This document shows positions 8,374-15,004 of a stretch of DNA of 23,777 bases, piece by piece; position 1 is the stretch's first letter; the number at the start of each line of letters is the position of its first letter. The position numbers were made by a program, and so were the translations under genes. This DNA comes from a virus, in the IMG/VR virus record IMGVR_UViG_3300042369_000123, positions 1 to 23,777 of that record. One strand, 5' to 3'. Under the pieces are notes generated by a model. It was given only the letters and a program-made list of their open reading frames with translations, did not search any database and was not told the origin of the DNA.

Positions 8374-9565
8374 TTTATGTGTCTTACCTTTTAATAGCAT
8401 AAGCATAGATGCAGTCGGGCAATTTAGAGCTTGTTGTAGCAGTGGAACCAATGGATTCAAATTATATGCCAAGGATTTAACTCCTGAAGAATTCATTAAT
8501 AATAAAAAAATTGTAGAACTAAGACAGGATTTTTTAAATGGACAAAAGCCTAGTAACTGTGATCGATGCTGGAACATGGAGGCTATCGGGAATCCTAGTT
8601 TTAGACACGTAGCAAATGAAAATCAATCTTATGGAATAAAAAATAACAAGACGATTGAATTTAAAAGTCACATAGGTTTTGAAAATATACAGTATCTTGA
8701 TATTACACTAGGAAATAAATGTAATCTCGCCTGTCGAATGTGCAGTCCTTATAGCAGTTCTTTAGTTGCCAAACAATGGAATATCATTAATAAATCACAG
8801 GGTCACAAGGAAATCATCGAATTTGATAGATCTACCAAAGACAAAATACTTGACACAATCAACAAATCTGTTAACTTAACAGAAATATACATGTTGGGAG
8901 GAGAACCACTGGTATCTGAATTTCACGATGAGATTGTTGAACTGCTCATTGCGAACGGTAGATCAAAAAATTTAATCTTGCATTACAATACAAACCTACA
9001 AATTGATGCTGAACGTAAATTAGAAGTATGGGAAAAATTTAGAAATATAGATTTAAGCATCAGTATAGACGGCCATGGTGATACTTATGAGTATATAAGG
9101 TGGCCTGGAAATTGGGCTAAATTACATAAAAATATAAACCTTGTAATTGATTATTCTAAACAGAATAAGAATATACTACCTGGAATAGCCACCACTGTGC
9201 AAAATTTAAATGTTGATAACTTAGACCAACTTATTGATAGCATGCATGAACTATCAGATAATAAACTCAGCTTTTATTTTATTCCGGTAGTTCAATTCAA
9301 TGAGCTTGACATAACACCCTTGCATGTTTTGGAAGAGTCACACAGCAAATTACAAAAGTATAGAAATACATCGTTGCATCGAGCAGATGAATTATTAAAT
9401 ATGATTAAGGAAGCAATAGATAAATCTAAAAATGTGGACTCTAAAAGGGTGGTCGAATTTTTTAAAATGCAAAAAAACTATGATATGATACGTAATCAAA
9501 ATTTATTCAAAATCAAACCTCATTTTATAGAATACGCAAAACAATTCAAGGTAAACACATGGTAA
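8366..9565 (+). CDS. Radical SAM protein with N-terminal SPASM-like domain (copy 4)
   Basis: 399 residues. N-terminal auxiliary set Cys5, Cys23/24, Cys65, Cys68 (MNNLCVLPFNS, RACCSSG, CDRCW), then core motif KCNLACRMCSP (Cys119, Cys123, Cys126) and LGGEPL. It is closest in layout to the gene at 5936. An upstream in-frame ATG (8306) would add 20 residues, but ATG 8366 has AAGGA at 8356-8360 at good spacing, overlaps the preceding stop region, and puts the first conserved Cys at position 5 as in the sister gene. The next gene's ATG overlaps its TGG-TAA end. Confidence 0.85.
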   Translation: MNNLCVLPFNSISIDAVGQFRACCSSGTNGFKLYAKDLTPEEFINNKKIVELRQDFLNGQKPSNCDRCWNMEAIGNPSFRHVANENQSYGIKNNKTIEFKSHIGFENIQYLDITLGNKCNLACRMCSPYSSSLVAKQWNIINKSQGHKEIIEFDRSTKDKILDTINKSVNLTEIYMLGGEPLVSEFHDEIVELLIANGRSKNLILHYNTNLQIDAERKLEVWEKFRNIDLSISIDGHGDTYEYIRWPGNWAKLHKNINLVIDYSKQNKNILPGIATTVQNLNVDNLDQLIDSMHELSDNKLSFYFIPVVQFNELDITPLHVLEESHSKLQKYRNTSLHRADELLNMIKEAIDKSKNVDSKRVVEFFKMQKNYDMIRNQNLFKIKPHFIEYAKQFKVNTW

Positions 9566-10401
9566 AACTTACTATCAAAGAAAATACATTTAATGTAAAA
9601 AGAATCGTAGCATTCGGTTGCAGTTTTACAGCCGGGACCGAAATACTAGATTATCAATTAAATCCCTATTTTGTAGATTTAAAAAATAAATTAGATGCGT
9701 ATCAGTGGTGGGAAAAACTTAAAAAAGATCCAGATCAGATGAAGCTACAGCTAGAAATTCGAAAACAAGAACCCAACCATTCTTGGCCGGCACATCTAGC
9801 TTCTTACTTGGGTGTGAACTTTATAAATTATGCAAAGCCTGGTAATAGTAATGAACTCATGTGTTGGCAGATAGAACAAAAATTAAATTCGGGAGAAATT
9901 ACCGATGACGATTTAATTTTGGTCGGAACAACCGGAACCCAGCGATCTATGTTTTTCTCTAGTACCTATCCAGAACCTGTGCCGTTTTTACTTTCAAATA
10001 TCGAATCGTACAAAGTCGAACTATCAGAACATATAACAAAATATTTCACAGACGATAGACTCTTGTGGAATTATTATAGAGATTTAAAAGTATTCGAATC
10101 AATAAAACAGAAAATAAATGGCAGATTGTTTGTGATCCCTATGGAACAAATTCGTGAAGAATTATGTCTTTGGCCCAGCACACACGCTTACGGCACATAT
10201 CGGGTAGCGTCACTTGAGAATGCTTTATTTTTTAACAAAATAATAAATCAATTACATAATTCTCAACTATTTGCAACTACAGATTGTTGTTTATACGATT
10301 TTAAAACGGAAAAAACTACATTACCACATGGACATTTAAATGAGGATGCTCATAAATCTTTCGCCGAACAGCTTTACAAAGAGCATGTTATTATCAACTA
10401 A
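9559..10401 (+). CDS. SGNH/GDSL hydrolase-like protein (copy 2)
   Basis: 280 residues. RIVAFGCSFTAG (Gly20-Cys21-Ser22) is block I of the SGNH family; GNSN (95-98) fits block II and GTTGTQR a block III variant. The C-terminal HGHLNEDAH (257-265) resembles block V, but the Asp usually three residues before the catalytic His is not seen, so activity is less certain. A Trp/Tyr-rich insertion lies between blocks I and II. Start ATG 9559 is preceded by AAGGT and overlaps the radical SAM stop by 7 bases. It is the last plus-strand gene, and ends 22 bases before the convergent methyltransferase gene. It shares only family motifs with the copy at 3918, so the two are not a recent duplication. Confidence 0.7.
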   Translation: MVKLTIKENTFNVKRIVAFGCSFTAGTEILDYQLNPYFVDLKNKLDAYQWWEKLKKDPDQMKLQLEIRKQEPNHSWPAHLASYLGVNFINYAKPGNSNELMCWQIEQKLNSGEITDDDLILVGTTGTQRSMFFSSTYPEPVPFLLSNIESYKVELSEHITKYFTDDRLLWNYYRDLKVFESIKQKINGRLFVIPMEQIREELCLWPSTHAYGTYRVASLENALFFNKIINQLHNSQLFATTDCCLYDFKTEKTTLPHGHLNEDAHKSFAEQLYKEHVIIN

Positions 10402-10402
10402 C

Positions 10403-10423
10403 CAGAATAGAGAAATTGTTCTG
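10403..10423. terminator. Short hairpin filling the convergent junction
   Basis: CAGAATA and TGTTCTG form a 7-bp stem (one G-U pair in plus-strand RNA) around a 7-base loop. It occupies almost the whole gap between the two converging stop codons (10399-10401 and 10424-10426). There is no clean run of T after it (CTATAATTT follows), so termination is only a guess from position; in minus-strand RNA the stem is five pairs. Confidence 0.35.
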
Positions 10424-11089
10424 CTATAATTTAATTAATGGATTTGTTATTATTGCACATAGATCAAGTTTCCAGAGTCCGTTGTGTTCGATATTAAAAT
10501 AGACTAATTCTAAATGATGTTCTTTGGCAAATCTGTTGGCACACTTGTTAATATGTTCATACATACAATCGTCGACAAATATAATACCGGGCTTCATGTT
10601 CGCATAACAATATTCTAAGTCAGTTTTTAAAACTTCGTCCTTATGGCTACCATCGAGTATTATACAACTCATTTGAGAAATATCAACATTATGCACTACA
10701 TCTGTAATTAACGTAATATTATCGCACTCTTTTTTATACAATTTTTGAATATGTCTAAAAGATGCGGGCTCTAACATAAGTTCGGGATACTTCGATCGTA
10801 GGTGCATTAAATGATCTGAGAGACCTTTCATTGCGAAGTATTCTTCAAAGTTGCTAGGGTCAACGGTTGTTATTGAATTGCTTGGGAATTCTTTTGCTAG
10901 TATATATGTAGTGCCGCCTGCAAATGTTCCAATTTCTAATATTTGTGTTAACTTATAATCATTGATTGCTTTGATAATAGGTGTTAACTTATTCATGGGC
11001 ATCAACGACATTGGTCGAGATGTTAAAATCTCTATTACTTCTTTTTCTACAGATGAATCATCGACTCTATACATAAGTAAATCTAACAA
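10424..11089 (-). CDS. Class I SAM-dependent methyltransferase
   Basis: 221 residues. ILEIGTFAGGTT (about 50-61) is the glycine-rich SAM-binding motif I of Rossmann-type methyltransferases, TVDPS is the acidic end of strand 2, and CIILDGSHKDEV followed by GIIFVDDC resembles the Methyltransf_24/CmcI-like group, which often methylates sugars or small molecules. Target unknown. The start is unclear: the frame opens with TTG at 11089, and the first ATG is at 11074 (residue 6), neither with a Shine-Dalgarno. An ATG directly after the upstream TAG (11102-11100) would be in frame if one A of the run at 11093-11096 were absent (see findings). It is the last gene of the minus-strand run and faces the radical SAM/SGNH cassette. 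Confidence 0.78.
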   Translation of the reverse strand: MLDLLMYRVDDSSVEKEVIEILTSRPMSLMPMNKLTPIIKAINDYKLTQILEIGTFAGGTTYILAKEFPSNSITTVDPSNFEEYFAMKGLSDHLMHLRSKYPELMLEPASFRHIQKLYKKECDNITLITDVVHNVDISQMSCIILDGSHKDEVLKTDLEYCYANMKPGIIFVDDCMYEHINKCANRFAKEHHLELVYFNIEHNGLWKLDLCAIITNPLIKL

Positions 11090-11102
11090 TGCTTTTAATC
11101 AT

Positions 11103-11408
11103 CTAGAACAATTTATTAGTTTCGCTGGCAATATCAGTTTTCAAGCGGGTCACATCAACTTTAAAATCGATCTTTTTGATTTCATCCTTGTATTCTTGGA
11201 GTGTGTTAAGCAATACGTCAGCGATGCTTTCGGAAGTTTGTTTAGTCAATTCATTTTTTACATCGATTTCCCATACTCTGCCATCTATAAAATCCAGTCG
11301 TACTGAATCCAGATAGGCTACCGGCATGGTATTCATGTAGAGATCTTCAAAAACCTCCGGCCATTCTTTTACAAGATGGCGCGGAGGTTTGAACAAGGGA
11401 TTAGGCAT
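11103..11408 (-). CDS. Small conserved phage protein of unknown function
   Basis: 101 residues, starting MPNPLFKPPRHLVKEWPEVF. It has a charged, probably helical C-terminal half (EYKDEIKKIDFKVDVTRLK) and no cysteine, membrane segment or catalytic motif I can name. Its ATG overlaps the stop of the upstream gene by 8 bases (GATGCCTAA), which fixes the start. The sequence resembles, from memory, small proteins of T4-like marine phages, but I cannot assign a function. Confidence 0.7.
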   Translation of the reverse strand: MPNPLFKPPRHLVKEWPEVFEDLYMNTMPVAYLDSVRLDFIDGRVWEIDVKNELTKQTSESIADVLLNTLQEYKDEIKKIDFKVDVTRLKTDIASETNKLF

Positions 11409-12051
11409 CAGCAGTTTCTTCTACCTTTTTAACTTTTTTAACAGTGGGATCGAGTTCTTCCGCTTCTTTGCGTAATCTTGCTGCTTCTTTATACATAGCA
11501 TCAGCTTGGCTACGATATGATTTTGCTAGATCCTTGTCAGTTAGTACAGCATCGGTTGCGGCCTGCGCTCGTATAGGAGCAGGTATATCTGAATCTACCG
11601 CAGGAATCGTATCATTTACTGTGGCTGCATTTTTAACTTCAGCTTTAGCAGACGGAGCACCTGCTACAAATGTGCATAGATCATCTACGGTGCAGTTTTT
11701 CTGTTCTGCTATCAGCGTGTTAAGATTAGCCAACAGCACAGTATCGTTGGTAGTAGGTGTCATCATTACAGCATCTGTGGCTACTTTAATCAATCTGCCA
11801 TCTGCTTGCATGGCCCGCAACATAGGTCTACCATCCGGGAATGGGCGTATGTGCATGATTTCGCCAAACTCAAATGCATCCTGCGCTTGTTCTGTTTCTA
11901 CCAAAGTCATAATCGAATCATGATATTGATCTGGCAGTTGAGCTACAGGTAATACTAGAGCCATGTTTGACTCTCCGGGCAACGTTCTAAACACTACCAA
12001 TACCTTGGCACCTGTGTTTTGAATTCTACCTATGTGTTTAAGGCTTTTCAT
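11401..12051 (-). CDS. Conserved phage protein with Ala/Lys-rich C-terminal tail
   Basis: 216 residues. The first ~110 residues form a compact domain (KHIGRIQNTGAKVLVVFRTL at the N-terminus, later GRPMLRAMQADGR) and the rest is rich in Ala, Asp and Lys with a predicted helix (YRSQADAMYKEAARLRKEAE) and a basic/acidic end. The start ATG follows the upstream TAA directly, with AAGGA nine bases before. I do not recognise a function; the layout (small folded domain plus charged tail) would suit a nucleic-acid- or protein-binding factor but that is a guess. Confidence 0.7.
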   Translation of the reverse strand: MKSLKHIGRIQNTGAKVLVVFRTLPGESNMALVLPVAQLPDQYHDSIMTLVETEQAQDAFEFGEIMHIRPFPDGRPMLRAMQADGRLIKVATDAVMMTPTTNDTVLLANLNTLIAEQKNCTVDDLCTFVAGAPSAKAEVKNAATVNDTIPAVDSDIPAPIRAQAATDAVLTDKDLAKSYRSQADAMYKEAARLRKEAEELDPTVKKVKKVEETADA

Positions 12052-12291
12052 TTAGGCTTCCTTTTTAGATACAGCTTCAAGGAAGGAATTTAGTTTGTTG
12101 AAACTTTTACCAACTGCTTCCAATTCTGCTGCTTTGAACGCTCCTCTGCTTGTTGCAACTTCGATGATATTTTTTACGGCTAACAGATCGCTGATATTTA
12201 AATCAGGACCTTGTGCTGCAGGTGCTTCTGTTGCCGCAGGCGCTGCTTGGGCTGGTGTCTCTACGACTTGATCTTTAACTTCTTCTGACAT
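12052..12291 (-). CDS. Small Ala/Pro-rich protein with helical C-terminus
   Basis: 79 residues from the chosen ATG (MSEEVKDQ). A low-complexity Ala/Pro/Glu segment is followed by a conserved-looking helical part (LNISDLLAVKNIIEVATSRG). I chose ATG 12291 because GGAG lies seven bases upstream and the start shares its A with the upstream TAA (TAATG); a longer form from 12315 would skip this signal. I recall similar short proteins in marine T4-like phages, without known function. Confidence 0.7.
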   Translation of the reverse strand: MSEEVKDQVVETPAQAAPAATEAPAAQGPDLNISDLLAVKNIIEVATSRGAFKAAELEAVGKSFNKLNSFLEAVSKKEA

Positions 12292-12560
12292 TAGTTTCTC
12301 CTTAGATGTGGGCATGCAAGCATGAAATAGGTTAATTCTTTTTGATCTTCAAAACCTACGAAATGCGAAGATCTTAAATTTCCACTCTGGTCTAGAGCAG
12401 GTTTTTTGCAGATATAATATCTGCCCTTGAGTTTGACTTTGATCCAATCTTCGATGCCTTCAAATATTTCAGATTCTGAAATATTCAATTCAGTGAAATG
12501 TGGGGCCACAGTCTTCAGCTTTCGCTGTTGTAGTACGTCCATTGGATTAAGGTCAAACAT
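12291..12560 (-). CDS. Small conserved protein of unknown function
   Basis: 89 residues (MFDLNPMDVLQQRKLK...). It is mixed alpha/beta in appearance, with KVKLKGRYYICKKPALD and a C-terminal ACPHLRRN; no named motif. The ATG lies only eight bases downstream of a TATAAATA late-promoter sequence (12569-12576), so a late transcript would have almost no leader. A second in-frame ATG at 12542 is possible but lacks a Shine-Dalgarno too. Confidence 0.65.
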   Translation of the reverse strand: MFDLNPMDVLQQRKLKTVAPHFTELNISESEIFEGIEDWIKVKLKGRYYICKKPALDQSGNLRSSHFVGFEDQKELTYFMLACPHLRRN

Positions 12561-12568
12561 AGTGAAAA

Positions 12569-12576
12569 TATTTATA
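12569..12576 (-). promoter_or_regulatory. T4-type late promoter (TATAAATA)
   Basis: Reading the minus strand, positions 12576 to 12569 give TATAAATA, the full T4 late-promoter consensus used by the phage late sigma factor gp55. It lies in the 24-base gap between two genes, pointing at the gene starting at 12560. The expected start of transcription is about 12563, three bases ahead of that ATG. Confidence 0.6.
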
Positions 12577-12584
12577 CAGGGGGA

Positions 12585-12983
12585 TTACTCGGGGGTAGAT
12601 TCTTGGCTAAGTCTTTTACTCATGGCTCGATTGTGTCCTAGCTTTCTAACATCTCCACTAAGAAGATATAACTCAAATGCAGCTTTTTCTTTCATTACTA
12701 TAATGTGTTTTTTATTAACAAAGAAAGGAGAATCAATGTAGTTATCTAACCAAAGCAGCACCTGCGGAGTGAATGCAAATTCTTTGGGAAATTCTATTTT
12801 GTAGGTTTTAATTTTGGCATATTTCTCAATGAATTCGAGAGCCTGTTCAGTTAATCTTAAACCACCTTGATCTTTTTTCCTAAAACTCCACCACCATACA
12901 GCTTTGTAGTCTTTGATGTTTTTTTCATTAACCGGTAATTCTGCTGCCTGCAAGAACGCCTTGGTGTAGGCATCTTTGTTCAT
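12585..12983 (-). CDS. Conserved phage protein of unknown function
   Basis: 132 residues from ATG 12983 (MNKDAYTKAFLQAAE). Features: a Trp-rich KAVWWWSFRKKDQGGLRLT segment, FPKEFAFTPQVLLWLDNYI, and a basic C-terminus (VRKLGHNRAMSKRLSQ). The Trp/Lys-rich segment and basic end could bind nucleic acid, but no known domain is evident. The frame is open further upstream (from 13025), but 12983 starts one base after the upstream TGA, as expected in this packed run. Confidence 0.65.
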   Translation of the reverse strand: MNKDAYTKAFLQAAELPVNEKNIKDYKAVWWWSFRKKDQGGLRLTEQALEFIEKYAKIKTYKIEFPKEFAFTPQVLLWLDNYIDSPFFVNKKHIIVMKEKAAFELYLLSGDVRKLGHNRAMSKRLSQESTPE

Positions 12984-12984
12984 G

Positions 12985-13269
12985 TCATTTAATCTCTTCA
13001 CCTGCAGTGAGTTTATATACAGCAAAGTCTTTGGTCTTGAACAATCGATTTAATTTCTTTGCCAGATTATGTGCATGACCTGGATTTGAAAATGAGACTT
13101 TTTTATATTTTGGTCCGGGATAGCTGGCTACCAAACTACCGCTCTTGAGATTGAAAGGTTGGCCGTTATAGAACACAGCCCAGATAGCTTCTGAATCGAG
13201 AATTTGCTCAACCTTGTAGGTTTCTTTGTTAGCATATTCTAAAAGAATTTTAGGTTTGGGTCTACTCAT
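12985..13269 (-). CDS. Small conserved phage protein under late/hairpin control
   Basis: 94 residues (MSRPKPKILLEYANKETYK...). It contains AVFYNGQPFNLKSGS, YPGPKYKKVSFSNPGHAHNL and a Lys-rich C-terminus. It looks like a small beta-rich, basic protein; I recall close relatives in marine T4-like phages but no function. Its start is fixed by AGGAA at 13277-13281, seven bases ahead of the ATG. That AGGAA lies in the loop of a hairpin and downstream of a late promoter, so expression is probably held back in read-through transcripts and high late in infection. Confidence 0.7.
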   Translation of the reverse strand: MSRPKPKILLEYANKETYKVEQILDSEAIWAVFYNGQPFNLKSGSLVASYPGPKYKKVSFSNPGHAHNLAKKLNRLFKTKDFAVYKLTAGEEIK

Positions 13270-13297
13270 ATACGTGTTCCTAATTAACCACGTATAT
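13268..13297 (-). promoter_or_regulatory. RBS-sequestering hairpin over a start codon
   Basis: ATATACGTG (13268-13276) and CACGTATAT (13289-13297) are perfect 9-base complements around a 12-base loop. In the minus-strand RNA the loop carries the Shine-Dalgarno AGGAA (13281-13277) and the 3' arm ends inside the start codon (AT of ATG at 13269-13267). Folding would hide the start codon of the gene at 12985-13269. Confidence 0.6.
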
Positions 13298-13304
13298 ATT
13301 TATA
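13297..13304 (-). promoter_or_regulatory. T4-type late promoter overlapping the hairpin
   Basis: Minus-strand reading from 13304 to 13297 gives exactly TATAAATA. With the usual spacing, transcription should start near 13291, inside the 5' arm of the hairpin at 13268-13297, so late RNAs would lack most of that arm and stay unfolded. Confidence 0.65.
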
Positions 13305-13309
13305 TCTTT

Positions 13310-13558
13310 TTAGAACTTGCCGCCGTCGAATTTTACGTCTATTTGAGTGGTTGATTCTTTGATTGCTGCCAGCATTTGATGTATTTCGCCCACAGTCTTG
13401 CTTAGTTTAGCAGACATGAGTGCCAGTTCTGTGGTCAGATCACGTGCTTCTTGTAAACTAATGCGTATTTCTTTTTGTTGACTGCGTTCAGCTACTTGAA
13501 TTCTCTGCAACAGTTTCTGTATAGTGGGCAGTGTATCTGGTAGATTATTTTGCAACAT
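13310..13558 (-). CDS. Small helical (coiled-coil-like) protein
   Basis: 82 residues. It is nearly all helix-forming, with heptad-like spacing through LQRIQVAERSQQKEIRISLQ and LALMSAKLSKTVGEIHQMLA, and ends KFDGGKF. No enzymatic motif. It overlaps the upstream gene by 14 bases. Likely a small structural or scaffold-type protein, by appearance only; unknown function. Confidence 0.65.
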   Translation of the reverse strand: MLQNNLPDTLPTIQKLLQRIQVAERSQQKEIRISLQEARDLTTELALMSAKLSKTVGEIHQMLAAIKESTTQIDVKFDGGKF

Positions 13559-14021
13559 TAGCCAATACCTGTTTCATTTCTAATTCTGTTTTGAACGGAC
13601 CTTTATATGGATATCGTTCCAGTGTGATTTTTTTTGGACAAAAACTTTTAACCCATCCTTTGTCAAATTTTATACAGTAGTAACCTGCACAGTATAGACT
13701 CTTGGAATCGCTGCTCTTGGTGAATAGCGGCAGTTTCTTACGAATATCAAACATGGCATTGTGAGGTTCGGCACTGGTGGAGTATCCATGAACCTCATTA
13801 GGTAGAGCTGTGTCGGCTTCCTTGACAATTTTTACTGTGAAAAACTTTTTACCAAACTGACGAGTTAGACTGTCTTTGGTTTCGTAAATTTTCACACCCG
13901 ACTCGTTGCTCATAAAAAATCTATTGTCGTCGTCTTTTCTCAGAGTGGCAATCTTCTCACCGTTCTCCTCTACGATCCAAAATTTATTTGCTATGATAGG
14001 TTTAGCATGTATATCTGTCAT
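13545..14021 (-). CDS. Conserved phage protein of unknown function
   Basis: 158 residues. The first half is beta-rich with repeated short strands (ANKFWIVEENGEKIATLRKD, NRFFMSNESGVKIYE), the second half contains KSLYCAGYYCIKFDKGW and ITLERYPYKGPFKTELEM. I recall related proteins in T4-like marine phages next to the RNase H-type gene. ATG 14021 overlaps the exonuclease stop as ATGA, so the two genes are translationally coupled, which hints at but does not prove a shared role in DNA metabolism. Confidence 0.7.
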   Translation of the reverse strand: MTDIHAKPIIANKFWIVEENGEKIATLRKDDDNRFFMSNESGVKIYETKDSLTRQFGKKFFTVKIVKEADTALPNEVHGYSTSAEPHNAMFDIRKKLPLFTKSSDSKSLYCAGYYCIKFDKGWVKSFCPKKITLERYPYKGPFKTELEMKQVLANVAK

Positions 14022-15004
14022 TGTGTATACCTCGCATTAAGTGGTTCTGCATAACTCTGTGCCTGATCAGCAATCTTTTTCAAGTCCCACAAATTACAGA
14101 ACTTGATCAATCTTATACCTACTTGACTCACATTCTTTTGTTCGGCGGTTGCAGTAGAAATGGTATTTGTAATTATTTCTTTGATGTTATCTGGCTGATG
14201 ACTTAGATCAATCAGTCGACGATTGCGTTCATAATCTTCTAAGACTCTATGTTCTTTGCCTTCGTGATCGGACCATCTCTGTAACATGAGATTGTTCCAC
14301 GCAAATCCTTTGCTTTTACGATCTTCGAACGCTTCACTAAGACCCACTTTTTTGCTTGTGCCTTTAGTACGCACACCTGGATACGCTGAGAAGACATTAT
14401 CACTGGTATCACCACGCATGCATTTTTCGAACAACAGCCATTCTGGGTTAGGTGCAGGCTTAGGCTCTTGTGTTTTTTTGTCAATGATAGGTTTGCCTTT
14501 GTCATCAAATATTCCTTTGTCAGTGATAACATGTTCCATAACACCATTGTATTGTGTGACATTGGGTGCAATCAATTGAACGAAGTCTGTGTCTGTGCTG
14601 ATGATCACATGTTTGTCATTTGGATGTGTTTGTATCCACCCTGCAATTAAATCATCAGCTTCTAGTTGCGGATTTTGCAAAACAGTGCAGTTAGTCTTTT
14701 CTGCAATAAATTCTTTGAACGTGTCAAATGCTTCCCAGAAGATTTTGTCTTCTTCTTGTTCTTTTTCTGTGTGTGCGGCACGAGCATCTGAACGATTACG
14801 CTTGTAAGGAGCATAGTAGTCCTTGCGCCACGATCTACCCTCTAAACAGAAGATAACATGACTACCTTCGAACTGCTGCCATGCTTTGCGAATACTGTTT
14901 AATGTGATGTGAAATGCCATGCCTAGTTTGATATCAGCGTCACCGTTGATAACGTGACGAGCACGAAAGAATGTGTTTGCTGTATCAACTAAGATATAAT
15001 TCAT
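14018..15004 (-). CDS. 5'-3' exonuclease, T4 RNase H/FEN family
   Basis: 328 residues. This metal-dependent nuclease would remove RNA primers and 5' flaps during phage lagging-strand synthesis. Acidic metal ligands are visible in family order: Asp7 (ILVDTANTFFRARH), the helical-arch region with KRNRSDARA (about 68-76), QLEADDLIAGW (Glu115, Asp117, Asp118), IISTDTDFVQL (Asp138, Asp140) and MRGDTSDNV (Asp199, Asp202), where the helix-hairpin-helix DNA-binding region begins. Length is close to T4 RNase H (about 305) with a short insertion after 150. The start ATG overlaps the upstream stop (ATGA). Confident as FEN-type nuclease; whether it acts mainly as RNase H or flap nuclease cannot be told. 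Confidence 0.9.
   Translation of the reverse strand: MNYILVDTANTFFRARHVINGDADIKLGMAFHITLNSIRKAWQQFEGSHVIFCLEGRSWRKDYYAPYKRNRSDARAAHTEKEQEEDKIFWEAFDTFKEFIAEKTNCTVLQNPQLEADDLIAGWIQTHPNDKHVIISTDTDFVQLIAPNVTQYNGVMEHVITDKGIFDDKGKPIIDKKTQEPKPAPNPEWLLFEKCMRGDTSDNVFSAYPGVRTKGTSKKVGLSEAFEDRKSKGFAWNNLMLQRWSDHEGKEHRVLEDYERNRRLIDLSHQPDNIKEIITNTISTATAEQKNVSQVGIRLIKFCNLWDLKKIADQAQSYAEPLNARYTQ

Noticed and set aside
10962-11306. Plus-strand frame of 114 codons
   Set aside because: It lies opposite the methyltransferase and the 101-residue gene, crosses their boundary, and its translation has no family-like features; a shadow of the real genes.
14239-14571. Minus-strand frame of 110 codons inside the exonuclease gene
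   Set aside because: It is an alternative frame of a gene with all family motifs intact; no start signal and no recognisable protein.
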